DNA from: Rhodoluna limnophila
Lineage (GTDB): Bacteria; Actinomycetota; Actinomycetes; Actinomycetales; Microbacteriaceae
DNA length: 64,000 nucleotides
Direction of reading: 5' to 3'
Assembly: GCA_945883505.1 (NCBI GenBank)
Contig: CAMCXL010000008.1
Coordinates: 1-64,000, forward strand
The position numbers and the translations under genes are program-made. This document shows, one piece after another, positions 25,616 to 33,896 of this stretch (positions are counted from its first letter, which is position 1; every line of letters begins with the position of its first letter). Under the pieces are notes generated by a model. That model searched no databases, was not told the origin of the DNA, and was given only the letters and a program-made list of their open reading frames with translations.

Positions 25616-26311
25616 CTAAAACGCACTACTCGGCAAATCCTTTTCATCTTCAACAATTGCCTTAACGATTCGGTCGGCAACCTGCTCGGCGCTCATTCCG
25701 GTTGGAAATGCTGGAGCGGTTCCTCCGATGGCGCGACCTGCAAGACCGGTCTCGGTGTGACCGGGTCTAGCGTCAATCACCCTAATACCGTCTCGCCTTA
25801 ATTCACGGGAGATTGCCTGAGTGAATGAGTAGAGGGCAGCTTTGCTTGAAGAGTAAGCGGCCAGGCCTGCCATTGGAGATTCGGCGACTACGCCAGAGAT
25901 CGTCAGAATGAATGGATCGTTTCCGGCGGCAGCGGAAGCTTTTAGGGCTGGAAGCAGACCTTGGATTAGTTGAATCGGTCCAGTTGCGTTTACGGCAAAA
26001 AGTTTCTGCAAGACATCCGCCTCGAGTTCGGTGTAGTTTCCAAACGCCACAACACCGGTTGCGTTCACGATGCCATCGATTTGCACCTCTGAGTCGACCA
26101 AATACTCAATTAGCACTCGAATGGATTCTGGAGTAGAAAGATCAACTAGAAGTCTGGGGTTACAAACCCCCGGCACCTTTTCAGCCGACTCAAGATTTGA
26201 AGAGGTTGCCATGACTTGGGCTCCGAGGCCTGCAAGCTTGGTCGCAATGGTTGAACCCAGGACTCCCGAGGCTCCGAGAACGAGGATGTTTCTTGACTTT
26301 AGTTCTGACAT
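25616..26311 (-). CDS. Short-chain dehydrogenase/reductase (classical SDR)
   Basis: 231 residues. The nucleotide-binding motif is VLGASGVLGSTIATKL; the NxxG-type segment is IVNATGVVAFG. The catalytic set is LTISGV serine followed by AAYSSSKAAL (Y-x3-K). The ending after RPGHTETGLAGRAIGG is typical. Substrate is unknown. AAGGAG is well placed before ATG. It is divergent from the large unrecognised gene, with 75 bases between their starts, so the two may be co-regulated. Confidence 0.88.
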   Translation of the reverse strand: MSELKSRNILVLGASGVLGSTIATKLAGLGAQVMATSSNLESAEKVPGVCNPRLLVDLSTPESIRVLIEYLVDSEVQIDGIVNATGVVAFGNYTELEADVLQKLFAVNATGPIQLIQGLLPALKASAAAGNDPFILTISGVVAESPMAGLAAYSSSKAALYSFTQAISRELRRDGIRVIDARPGHTETGLAGRAIGGTAPAFPTGMSAEQVADRIVKAIVEDEKDLPSSAF

Positions 26312-26386
26312 GTGTTGGTTTCTCCTTGAGTTCTCTCAACCCTAGCTAAAGCTCGAGCATTCCCGTCGAGACAATAGGCTTTTAGT

Positions 26387-27877
26387 GTGTCCATTAGATT
26401 CCTCGACCCCAATACTGGCAAAGACATTCGTTCCACAGAGTTTGCCAGGCGAACCCTGGCGTCTGCTTGCATCGATAATCAAAACCTTCGCGAGAACATT
26501 TCTGGGGCCACCGACTGGCGGAAGTGGTACATAAGGCTTTATGGCGATCTTTCTGTCGAGGAAGGCAAAAGCCCAGAGCTGCTGGCCAAGATGGCTGCTG
26601 CTGGGCTTTCCCAATTTCACGCGCACCTATCTACAACTGCTGGTGAGCCGCTATCAAACGTGATGACTATGGGTTTTGCCTCTCAGCTTGTTGAGACCGC
26701 GGTGATTCAGGGATCCGTGGCTAAAGAACCAATAGCGGTTGCCCGCCACAACGGACCGCTAGAAAAGGTTGCCGAATCTTGGGACGAATCCGGCTGGGCT
26801 GAGCCTGGACTCAAAGAGTCCTTTAGGTTCTTGGATCAAAATCCCAATCTTGCATTGGATGGAAATTTGTTATTTGCGGTAGCTGGCGCTGCCGAGTTTG
26901 CACCAACTGAACACTGGCTGAAGTGGGGCGGTGAGGTGGCCGTTGTTGCAAGAAACAATCCAGCAACTTGGGAGTCGCTAATTGCACTGGCTCGAAACTC
27001 AGGGGGCAAGATGCTGATTCCAGTAGTTCGCGAAGACAGAACTACTTCTCTATCGGATCTTTCAGATTACGAGCTTGCCCAAATTGCGGGACTTAACTTA
27101 CTTGAGCAATATTCCGAAATTGCCAGTTGGATGAATGACCTTTATTCGAAGGTAGAGAAAAAATTTATCCTGGGTCTCTACGTATACACCCCGAAGATTG
27201 ATCACATTCGAGTTCAGGGGGTTCAAGAAACTCTTGCCTCTCTAGCGATGGAGAATTTCAGCAAAGAAAAGTTGGTTTTTAGTTGGCTGGCAACCCCAAC
27301 CGATTCAACTCCCGGTCCTGCTTCAATTGGTGCGGATCAGCTTGCAAGGTTTCAGAATCGAAGCCCTGGAAGAATAATCCGGGATAGCTTTCTTGGATTG
27401 CTGAGTGCTGCAAGACCCGCAAAACCTAAGTTTTTTGAATCCGAAACTGGTGAAAAGCTAATGCTGGTTGATGCCTCGGTTCAGCAGCAGGGCCCCAGCT
27501 ATTCGTTCTCGAAGCGAACTCAGCGCTGGCGCGCATACTTGGCCCACTACGCAGGCTTCAGGGTCTCGTATCAAATCTCCCCGCCGGCAAGAACCAACTC
27601 GGTTCTTCGTCACAAAATCCTCAGGGCTAGTTATCTTGGAGCACCGCTTTTTGGAATCAAGCCATTTGAGGTTGACGTTGCCAAATCAGCTTCGGCTGCT
27701 GCCCTGGCCCGTGATGTTCTAGATCCAACGGCCTACTCGAATAAGAACACAACAACTGATCTGCAGTGCTTTTCAGCAATTCACGGCGGCCTTTGGAGGC
27801 TGGCCTATCAAAACAGGAGCGTCTGGGTGGTTGCTACCCTGCTGGGGTTGCCGGCGCTATTTAGGCGCGGGTACTAG
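26387..27877 (+). CDS. Unrecognised large protein, 496 residues
   Basis: GTG start without a clear ribosome site, possibly leaderless. I do not recognise the family. Visible features: a helical N-terminus with WRKWYIRLYGDL; a central region with NLLFAVAGAAEFAPTEHWLK then GGEVAVVARN, which looks like a Rossmann-type strand-loop-helix though its glycine pattern is not canonical; a run of alternating strands (FILGLYVYTPKIDHIRV); and a C-terminus with a short hydrophobic stretch (VWVVATLLGLPALF) followed by RRGY. The arrangement is compatible with a NAD(P)-dependent or SDR-like enzyme tethered to the membrane, but this is a guess. Divergent from an SDR gene. Uninterrupted length and normal composition show it is a real gene. 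Confidence 0.6.
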   Translation: MSIRFLDPNTGKDIRSTEFARRTLASACIDNQNLRENISGATDWRKWYIRLYGDLSVEEGKSPELLAKMAAAGLSQFHAHLSTTAGEPLSNVMTMGFASQLVETAVIQGSVAKEPIAVARHNGPLEKVAESWDESGWAEPGLKESFRFLDQNPNLALDGNLLFAVAGAAEFAPTEHWLKWGGEVAVVARNNPATWESLIALARNSGGKMLIPVVREDRTTSLSDLSDYELAQIAGLNLLEQYSEIASWMNDLYSKVEKKFILGLYVYTPKIDHIRVQGVQETLASLAMENFSKEKLVFSWLATPTDSTPGPASIGADQLARFQNRSPGRIIRDSFLGLLSAARPAKPKFFESETGEKLMLVDASVQQQGPSYSFSKRTQRWRAYLAHYAGFRVSYQISPPARTNSVLRHKILRASYLGAPLFGIKPFEVDVAKSASAAALARDVLDPTAYSNKNTTTDLQCFSAIHGGLWRLAYQNRSVWVVATLLGLPALFRRGY

Positions 27878-27893
27878 CTCTTATTCCCCGAAA

Positions 27894-27948
27894 TCATCAC
27901 ACGCAGCAGGACCACCAATAAGTTGGCGGTCCTGCTGCTCAGTGATGA
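27894..27948. terminator. Large two-part hairpin between convergent genes
   Basis: GCAGCAGGACCACCAA (27903-27918) pairs with TTGGCGGTCCTGCTGC (27923-27938) with one A-C mismatch and a 4-base loop. Outside a small bulge, TCATCAC (27894-27900) pairs with GTGATGA (27942-27948), giving 23 paired positions in all. It sits between the ends of the unrecognised gene and metY, so a bidirectional terminator or mRNA 3' stabiliser is the simplest reading. No U-tract follows on either strand. Confidence 0.6.
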
Positions 27949-27960
27949 AATCTGACTTTA

Positions 27961-29259
27961 CTAAAGCGCTGTAGCGAAAGCTGCCTCCAGATCGGCAATA
28001 AGGTCATCTACAGACTCAAGCCCAACAGAGAGACGAATAAGACCAGGAGTCACACCGGCCGTTAACTGCTGTTCTGGAGATAGTTGAGAGTGAGTGGTTG
28101 AGGCCGGGTGGATGACAAGTGATCGAACATCCCCAATGTTGGCTACGTGACTAAAGACACTGAGTCCGTCTACAAACTTTGACCCTGACTTGACTCCGCC
28201 CTTAATCTCAAATGAGACGATTGCACCGGCACCCTTTGGAGCGTACTTCTTTGCTGCTTTGTGCCAGGGTGAACTCTTGAGACCCGCATAGTTCACAGAT
28301 TCAACCTGCTTGTGCTTCTCAAGGAAGTCCGCAATTTTTTCTGCGTTTTCAACGTGTCGCTCCATTCGAAGGCTAAGAGTCTCAATCCCTTGAATGAGCT
28401 GCCAAGCACTCGCCGGGGCAATTGCTGCACCAATATCCCGAAGTAACTGTACGCGCGCTTTGATGATGAAAGCAATCGAATCTCCTAGAGCAGCGCTGTA
28501 ATTTACGCCGTGGTAAGAAGGATCAGGTGTTGTAAGCCCTGGGAATTTGTCAGACTTACTCCACTCGAATTTTCCGCCATCAACTATTGCACCGGCAACA
28601 ATAGTCCCGTGACCGCCTAGAAATTTGGTGGCAGAGTGCAGCACAATGTCTGCGCCGTGCTCAAGAGGACGAATTAGGTAAGGGGTTGCGACGGTGTTGT
28701 CCACCATTAGAGGGACGCCGTTTTTATGTGCCACGTCGGCTACACCTTCAATGTCCAAAATCGAAACCTTTGGGTTACTTATGGTTTCGGCAAAGAAAGC
28801 CTTAGTGTTCGGCCTAACTGCCGCAGCCCATTCCTTCAGGTCATCCTGGTTCTCTACAAAAGTAGTTTCAATGCCAAGTTTCGGCAGTGTGTACTTGAAG
28901 AGGTTATAGGTTCCGCCGTAAACGTTTGATGACGAAACGATGTGGTCGCCAGCTTGAGCAATATTCAAGATTGCAAAAGTTTCAGCAGCCTGACCAGAAG
29001 CAAGAAGTAAAGCTGCTGTGCCACCCTCAAGAGCCGCAATACGCTTTTCTGCTACATCCTGAGTTGGATTCATGATTCGGGTGTATATGTTTCCAAACTC
29101 AGCTAAACCAAAAAGCTTTGCCGCATGCTCACTTGAATTGAACGTATAAGCAGTGGTTTGGTAAATAGGTGTAGCTCGTGAGTTAGTGGTTGGATCTGAC
29201 TGTGCTCCTGCGTGAATCTGTGCAGTCTCAAAGCCCCATTTTGCTGGATCTGTGCTCAT
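27961..29259 (-). CDS. metY: O-acetylhomoserine aminocarboxypropyltransferase (sulfhydrylase)
   Basis: 432 residues, typical for MetY and longer than MetB/MetZ (~390). It makes homocysteine from O-acetylhomoserine and sulfide with PLP. Seen: start FETAQIHAGAQSDPTTNSRA, IYQTTAYTF, YTRIMNPTQDVAEKRIAALE, ASGQAAE, the PLP-lysine motif LHSATKFLGGHG and the C-terminal substrate-site motifs GDVRSLVIHPASTTHSQL and GLIRLSVGLE. The ATG has an AAAAAGG ribosome site. It stands alone: no metX is beside it. It is preceded by a 163-base leader and a methionine-rich small frame, which points to control by methionine supply. Confidence 0.95.
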   Translation of the reverse strand: MSTDPAKWGFETAQIHAGAQSDPTTNSRATPIYQTTAYTFNSSEHAAKLFGLAEFGNIYTRIMNPTQDVAEKRIAALEGGTAALLLASGQAAETFAILNIAQAGDHIVSSSNVYGGTYNLFKYTLPKLGIETTFVENQDDLKEWAAAVRPNTKAFFAETISNPKVSILDIEGVADVAHKNGVPLMVDNTVATPYLIRPLEHGADIVLHSATKFLGGHGTIVAGAIVDGGKFEWSKSDKFPGLTTPDPSYHGVNYSAALGDSIAFIIKARVQLLRDIGAAIAPASAWQLIQGIETLSLRMERHVENAEKIADFLEKHKQVESVNYAGLKSSPWHKAAKKYAPKGAGAIVSFEIKGGVKSGSKFVDGLSVFSHVANIGDVRSLVIHPASTTHSQLSPEQQLTAGVTPGLIRLSVGLESVDDLIADLEAAFATAL

Positions 29260-29422
29260 CTTTTTTCCTTTTTATGATTGTGGGTGGTGGGATAACAGTG
29301 GGAGAATTGCCAATTAATTTAGCCTTTTGACGTATAGCCAATTGGGCTGAAAGGGGGTTTTGCGAGGCTTCACCCTCGCGGCTTAGTTCACCGTTGAATT
29401 TTAAACGTTAGAGACTAAGCGT
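29260..29422 (-). promoter_or_regulatory. Structured leader RNA between the Met-rich peptide and metY
   Basis: Read leftward as RNA. GCTTAGT (29420-29414), just after the leader stop codon, can pair with ACTAAGC (29387-29381). Directly after that comes a GCGAGG/CCTCGC hairpin (29379-29362). Further on, AGCC/GGCT can pair around the CAATT at about 29335-29347, and AATTGGC recurs near 29312. A CCTTT stretch near 29352 could mask the metY ribosome site. I found no U-tract terminator and no match to the SAM-I, SAM-II or SAM-IV consensus I know. A translating-ribosome-dependent switch is the favoured reading; the structures are hand-drawn and unproven. Confidence 0.4.
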
Positions 29423-29500
29423 CTAGAGCATTCGCTCCATAGACATCATTGACATACCCATAGCAAAACCGGCAGAGTGCGAGATACGCAGTCCTGACAT
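29423..29500 (-). CDS. Methionine-rich leader peptide of metY, 25 residues
   Basis: ATG at 29500 with a perfect AAGGAG (29508-29513) 7 bases upstream; TAG at 29423-29425. The peptide starts MSGLRISHSAGFA and continues MGMSMMSMERML. Seven of 25 residues are Met, six of them within the last twelve. A short frame with a strong ribosome site and a run of codons for the end product, directly upstream of a methionine-biosynthesis gene, is the classical layout of a ribosome-stalling attenuator. The last Met codon ends 9 bases before a sequence that can pair with the downstream leader. Coding evidence is strong; the regulatory role is inference. Confidence 0.72.
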   Translation of the reverse strand: MSGLRISHSAGFAMGMSMMSMERML

Positions 29501-29534
29501 GGCTTTACTCCTTGGGCTGTGGTGCTTTTGACAA

Positions 29535-29563
29535 AGGGTACTAGAAAAATCAGGTCCCTGCAA
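29535..29563 (-). promoter_or_regulatory. Sigma-A-type promoter for the metY leader
   Basis: On the minus strand TTGCAG (29563-29558) and TACCCT (29540-29535) are 17 bases apart. Transcription would start near 29528, about 15 bases before the AAGGAG of the leader peptide. The -35 box lies at the end of the intergenic gap, next to the stop of the TetR gene. Confidence 0.5.
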
Positions 29564-29571
29564 TAGGCCCG

Positions 29572-30312
29572 CTAGGCCGAGCGAACCACAGCCAGCATGG
29601 TCTTTATATGGGCCTCGGCCAGCGGATCTGAAATCTTCTTGAGGTCGGCGATGCCCTGGCTTGGGGCATGTCCCCCGGATTTCCATACCGCCAACCCAAG
29701 GGTTGAAAAGGCTATGGTGCTAGTTAGCTCAACCAGCTTCTGGTCGGCCATAAACTCGGCCCTCGGGTAGTTGTCGATGTCGAAATCGAACTGGGTTAGA
29801 CGGTTATCCCTATAGTCCTTGATCAGCTGAGCGAGCCTTGAGATATTTAGCTCAAACAGTTGCTTTCGGCTCTCCCCGAACTTTTCTTCCATGATTTGAA
29901 AGACAGTTTGAGAAAAAGGCGAGTAGTTCAAAATCGCACCCCAGCCGCTGATTTCGCTGTTTAGTCTTACCTGGGCTTCCATCCAGGCCCGAAGCCGGGC
30001 TTCTGGATCGACTTTGGCTTCTTGGACGCTCTCCCAAATCCGATCGATATATAGCTTGTAGGTTGCAAAGCCAGCTTCGGCTATAAGGCCGTCCCGGTTT
30101 CCAAAGTAGTGATTCACCATCGGATAGGTCACACCCAGGGTGTCGCAGACGCCCATGGTGTTGAAGCTTCCTGGCCCCACCAGAGCTACCTCGCGGATTG
30201 TGAGGTAAATCATTTTTTGTTTAATCGATGGCTCGGGGTTATCACCAAAGTTCAGCCAGAAGGCAGTCAAGTCAGAATCATCTGCCTTTGGGAAAAAACT
30301 CACGGGGGCCAT
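29572..30312 (-). CDS. TetR-family transcriptional regulator
   Basis: 246 residues from the ATG of MAPVSFFPKADD; an upstream in-frame ATG would add 24 residues without homologous character. The helix-turn-helix lies at about 55-90 (FNTMGVCDTLGVTYPMVNHY then FGNRDGLIAEA). The rest is the helical ligand-binding domain. The ligand is unknown. It is followed, on the same strand, by the metY leader promoter and is divergent from araA, so it may control itself or one of these neighbours; no matching operator was identified. Confidence 0.85.
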   Translation of the reverse strand: MAPVSFFPKADDSDLTAFWLNFGDNPEPSIKQKMIYLTIREVALVGPGSFNTMGVCDTLGVTYPMVNHYFGNRDGLIAEAGFATYKLYIDRIWESVQEAKVDPEARLRAWMEAQVRLNSEISGWGAILNYSPFSQTVFQIMEEKFGESRKQLFELNISRLAQLIKDYRDNRLTQFDFDIDNYPRAEFMADQKLVELTSTIAFSTLGLAVWKSGGHAPSQGIADLKKISDPLAEAHIKTMLAVVRSA

Positions 30313-30479
30313 GGCGCTTAGTCTAGCCTTGGCCCAACAAAATAGTGCTGGCACTATATTTGTGACCCACAGCCTTGGCATCACCTCCCTATTTACCTAA
30401 GCCTTCGGCGGGTTAGTATGACTTGGAACCAACAAGGGTGGGTACTGATTTTTTATGAAATACGAGAGGGATCATTAGC

Positions 30480-31982
30480 GTGGAGAGTTCAGCAAAAGAG
30501 ATTTGGTTTCTGACCGGAAGTCAGAACCTTTACGGCGAGCAGACCCTAAAAGAGGTCGCTGAGCAGTCCGAGAAGGTTTCAGCCGAACTAGCCAAAGGCA
30601 TTAGCTCCGGAGTCAAGCTGGTCTGGAAACCGGTTCTGAAAACCCCCGATGCCATCAAGCGCACCATGCTCGATGCAACTTCCGATGACAACTGCATTGG
30701 TGTCATCACCTGGATGCACACCTTCTCTCCTGCCAAGATGTGGATCGCGGGACTTGACGCATTGGGTAAGCCACTGCTACACCTGCACACACAGGCCGGT
30801 CAGTCGCTTCCGTGGGGCACCATCGATATGGACTTCATGAACCTAAACCAGGCTGCTCACGGTGACCGCGAGTATGCACACATGGTTTCTCGAATGGCGA
30901 TTGCAAGAAAGATTGTTGTTGGTCACCCGAGTGAAGCGTCAGTCAAGACCCGAGTTGACGCTTGGGTTTATGCCTGCATCGGCTGGAATAAGTCTCAGAA
31001 CCTAAAGCTTGCTCGCTTCGGTGACAACATGAGATACGTATCGGTCACTGATGGCGATAAAGTCTCGGCCCAAATGCAGTTTGGTATGTCAATCGAGCAG
31101 TTTGGTGTTAACACTCTTGCTACCGAGGTTGAGAATGTTTCCGACTCCGATGCCGAAGCACTAACCACAACCTATGAGGAGCTTTACGAGGTAGCCGAGG
31201 AGCTCAAAGCCGGCGGCGCCCGTCACGACTCTCTTGTCTATGGGGCAAAGATCGAGCTAGCTCTTCGAAAGATTCTGGAAGCTGGAAACTTCGATGCACT
31301 AACCAGCAACTTTGAGGATTTGGGAACCTTGCGCCAGCTCCCGGGACTAGCAATTCAAAGACTCATGGCAGATGGTTATGGATTTGGTGGCGAGGGAGAC
31401 TGGAAGACCTCGGCACTGCTTGCAATCATGAAGTCAATGACTCCAAAAGGTGGCGGAACTTCCTTCATGGAGGACTACACCTATCACTTTGGCCCAGGCA
31501 CGCCTAAGGTTCTCGGTGCTCACATGTTGGAAGTTTGCCCAACCATTACCAAGGCCAAGCCAACCATTGAAGTTCATCCTCTTGGAATCGGTGGCAAAGA
31601 AGATCCGGTTCGCATGGTCTTCACCGCTTCAGCTTCAACTGGACGGGTAGTTTGCTTGGTGGATATGGGAGATCGCTTCCGACTGATTTGTAACGAAATC
31701 GAAATCGTTGAGCCAACCGAGGATCTTCCCAATCTTCCTGTTGCCAGAGCAGTTTGGGAACCAAAGCCATCGCTTGCTGAGTCGGCTGAGGCCTGGATGC
31801 TAGCTGGCGGAAGCCACCACACGGTTTTGACCAATGCGGTGTCAATTGAGACCCTCGAGGATTTTGCGCGCATTGCCAAAACTGAACTGGTTCAAATCGA
31901 TCAAGACACTAATCTAAGAAACTTCCGCAAGGAGCTGGCGTTCGCAAGCGCTTACCACCGTCTCGCTGAGCCGCTTCGCTAG
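30480..31982 (+). CDS. araA: L-arabinose isomerase
   Basis: 500 residues, GTG start with GAGGGA upstream. It converts L-arabinose to L-ribulose with Mn2+. Seen: start [20 protein letters not shown], then [22 protein letters not shown], the segment [19 protein letters not shown] with metal-site histidine and acidic residues, and the terminal [10 protein letters not shown] with the last metal histidine. It is the first gene of the arabinose locus, ~95 bases after the divergent TetR promoter region. No clear LacI-type operator was found directly upstream. Confidence 0.97.
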   Translation: MESSAKEIWFLTGSQNLYGEQTLKEVAEQSEKVSAELAKGISSGVKLVWKPVLKTPDAIKRTMLDATSDDNCIGVITWMHTFSPAKMWIAGLDALGKPLLHLHTQAGQSLPWGTIDMDFMNLNQAAHGDREYAHMVSRMAIARKIVVGHPSEASVKTRVDAWVYACIGWNKSQNLKLARFGDNMRYVSVTDGDKVSAQMQFGMSIEQFGVNTLATEVENVSDSDAEALTTTYEELYEVAEELKAGGARHDSLVYGAKIELALRKILEAGNFDALTSNFEDLGTLRQLPGLAIQRLMADGYGFGGEGDWKTSALLAIMKSMTPKGGGTSFMEDYTYHFGPGTPKVLGAHMLEVCPTITKAKPTIEVHPLGIGGKEDPVRMVFTASASTGRVVCLVDMGDRFRLICNEIEIVEPTEDLPNLPVARAVWEPKPSLAESAEAWMLAGGSHHTVLTNAVSIETLEDFARIAKTELVQIDQDTNLRNFRKELAFASAYHRLAEPLR

Positions 31983-32024
31983 AGACTTGACGCCTTCGCA
32001 ACTGCCTCGGCTAATCTGGTAGTT

Positions 32025-32393
32025 ATGGAAGCAAAACTGCAATGGTCCCTGCTCGGGCGAAGGCCGGCTAAGCCGCGCCCGAACATTATTGCTCTGGTGG
32101 TTGCGTTTTTGCTTGGCTTCGAAACTTTCGTTGCAGTTGCAGATGGCTACCCGCTATACATGTCATTTCTTGCTCTCGGAGCCAGCGCTTGGGCGCTGGT
32201 TATGGGAATTCAAGCAAAGTCTTTGATTTCGTTTCTGTTTGTTCCGGTGGCATTGATCTGGCTTAACCCTTTGATCGGTGGAGATTGGTTTGCTGAGGTT
32301 GGAACCACACTTTTCTTGGCTCACTCAGCACTTGCCATGCTGTTCGCAATCTCTGGATATACCTTCCAAGCAACCGAAAGACCTGCCTCATGA
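32025..32393 (+). CDS. Small membrane protein in the arabinose locus
   Basis: 122 residues with four hydrophobic segments (about 21-40, 44-62, 66-84, 92-112) and a basic N-terminus (GRRPAKPRP). I do not recognise a functional family; it has the look of small four-helix membrane proteins of the DUF6804 kind, but that is only an impression. It lies 42 bases after araA and overlaps the next gene by 4 bases (ATGA), so it is translated together with it. Why it is in this locus is unknown. Confidence 0.6.
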   Translation: MEAKLQWSLLGRRPAKPRPNIIALVVAFLLGFETFVAVADGYPLYMSFLALGASAWALVMGIQAKSLISFLFVPVALIWLNPLIGGDWFAEVGTTLFLAHSALAMLFAISGYTFQATERPAS

Positions 32394-32824
32394 GCGATGG
32401 TTGGGTGGGGTTTAGACCTTCCCCGAAGCGCGATGAGTCAAGGCCAGCAGCCAGCCGCAGCTTTGAAGCCACCAGTGCTTTACTAATCCCGAAGGTTTTG
32501 AAACTATTGACCACCCAGGTTGGGGTGGAGAGCTGGCTAGTTCGCTTCACTAAATTCGATGCCCGCCTGGGAGCTAAGTTGAAATTCACGATCAACGATG
32601 AAAACTACGGTGGCACCTATGCCCGGATTGATATTCCAAAGAGGGTTATCTTCCTGACCGAATACCACGGAGAGTTGGATTTTCGCCTAACCGAGAAAAA
32701 AGACGGCACTGAAATTAGCTTGAATTGCACCAAGACCCTGGCCGAGGAAGAAAAGCCGGAATGGGACAATATTGTTCAAGAGTGTTTCACAAGATTCCAG
32801 AAGGCGTTGACTCATGGCACCTAA
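32390..32824 (+). CDS. SRPBCC/AHSA1-like domain protein
   Basis: 144 residues. The central and C-terminal parts (RLGAKLKFTINDENYGGTYA, IDIPKRVIFLTEYHG, LDFRLTEKKDGTEISLNCTK, then a final helix WDNIVQECFTRFQKAL) fit the strand-rich START/SRPBCC fold with a long C-terminal helix, as in AHSA1-like proteins. These bind hydrophobic ligands or act as co-chaperone-like domains; no specific role is known. It overlaps the membrane protein gene by 4 bases and the LacI regulator by 11, so it is part of the same mRNA. Confidence 0.6.
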   Translation: MSDGWVGFRPSPKRDESRPAASRSFEATSALLIPKVLKLLTTQVGVESWLVRFTKFDARLGAKLKFTINDENYGGTYARIDIPKRVIFLTEYHGELDFRLTEKKDGTEISLNCTKTLAEEEKPEWDNIVQECFTRFQKALTHGT

Positions 32825-33827
32825 TTCAAAGCAGCCAAACATCTACGACGTCGCAAGACTTGCTGAGGTCTCACACCAGACCGTATCGAGAGTGATTAAC
32901 AACTATCAGGGTATGAAGCCTGAGACTCGCGAGCGCGTTGAACAAGCTATGGAGACTTTGGGCTATCGCCCAAACCTTGCAGCCAGAGCGCTCGTAACGT
33001 CAAAATCAAACATCGTTGGAGTCTTAGCCTCCGACACTGATTTCACCGGACCTGCGACGGTAGTGCACAAGCTTGAGAAAACTGCTCGCAAGGGTGGCTT
33101 CTTTGCCATCACGGCAAGTATTGATCCAGAGTCCTCAGAGTCAATCATCGAGGGAATTGATTACCTCCAAAAACTTGGCATCGAAGGCTTAGTGGTTGTC
33201 ACCCCACAGACAACTGCGGTTGACATCGCAAGAGACAGACTTCGTGGCGTTCCGGTTGTCACCATCGACAGCATGTATCGCATGGACGAGCATGCGGTTT
33301 CGATGGATAACTTTGCCGGGGCAACCGCTGCTACCAATCACTTAATTGAGCTCGGTCACACCCAAATCATTCACCTGGCGGGGCCAAAGCTTTGGTTTGA
33401 GTCAAACGCCCGCATATCCGGATACAGCTCAGCGATGTTGAATGCATCCCTGGTGCCAAACATTATTGATGGTGACTGGAGCATCGATACCGGCTACCGA
33501 ATTGGAATGCAGCTAAATATTGATCAGCCACTAACTACCGCTGTCTTTGCCGCCAATGACTATTTGGCCATGGGATTACTTCACGCCTTTAGGCTCCGGG
33601 GAATTTCGGTTCCGGAGCGCATCAGCATTGTTGGTTTTGACGATCTGCCAGAAACTCCCTATTTTTCTCCACCGCTGACCACTGTTCGTCAGGACTTTGA
33701 GAGCCTGGGCACCCGAGCAATGGCGCTACTGCTTGACACCATCAACGGGATTCGACACCTGGGTCACGATCGATTGATTCCAGATCTGATCATTCGAGAT
33801 TCCACCGCCCCGCCCTCGGTTTACTAG
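32814..33827 (+). CDS. LacI-family regulator, probable arabinose repressor
   Basis: 337 residues. The DNA-binding head has NIYDVARLAEVSHQTVSRVI (helix-turn-helix), then the hinge helix with RPNLAARALVTSK. The periplasmic-binding-like core has VVVTPQTTAVDIA, TNHLIELGHTQIIHLAG, AVFAANDYLAMGLLHAFR and VGFDDLPETPYFSPPLTTVR. Such regulators bind sugars and repress catabolic operons. Its place between araA and araB and two CG-centred operator-like palindromes nearby suggest it senses arabinose, or an intermediate, and controls araBD and the transporter. It is not an AraC- or GntR-type AraR. Confidence 0.9.
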   Translation: MAPNSKQPNIYDVARLAEVSHQTVSRVINNYQGMKPETRERVEQAMETLGYRPNLAARALVTSKSNIVGVLASDTDFTGPATVVHKLEKTARKGGFFAITASIDPESSESIIEGIDYLQKLGIEGLVVVTPQTTAVDIARDRLRGVPVVTIDSMYRMDEHAVSMDNFAGATAATNHLIELGHTQIIHLAGPKLWFESNARISGYSSAMLNASLVPNIIDGDWSIDTGYRIGMQLNIDQPLTTAVFAANDYLAMGLLHAFRLRGISVPERISIVGFDDLPETPYFSPPLTTVRQDFESLGTRAMALLLDTINGIRHLGHDRLIPDLIIRDSTAPPSVY

Positions 33828-33856
33828 CAAGGATTCCAGGATTTCAGGCCGCTAGC

Positions 33857-33870
33857 TGTTATCGCTAACA
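33857..33870. promoter_or_regulatory. LacI-type operator upstream of araB
   Basis: TGTTATCGCTAACA: perfect 5-base arms TGTTA/TAACA around a CG-centred core, the usual form of LacI-family operators. It lies 27 bases before the araB start and 30 bases after the regulator gene. Confidence 0.55.
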
Positions 33871-33896
33871 TGATTTATCAAGAGAAGGAAAAGGCG

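Noticed and set aside
29260-29571. A SAM riboswitch upstream of metY
   Set aside because: The conserved cores of SAM-I, SAM-II and SAM-IV that I know are not visible; the Met-rich reading frame with its strong ribosome site explains the region better.
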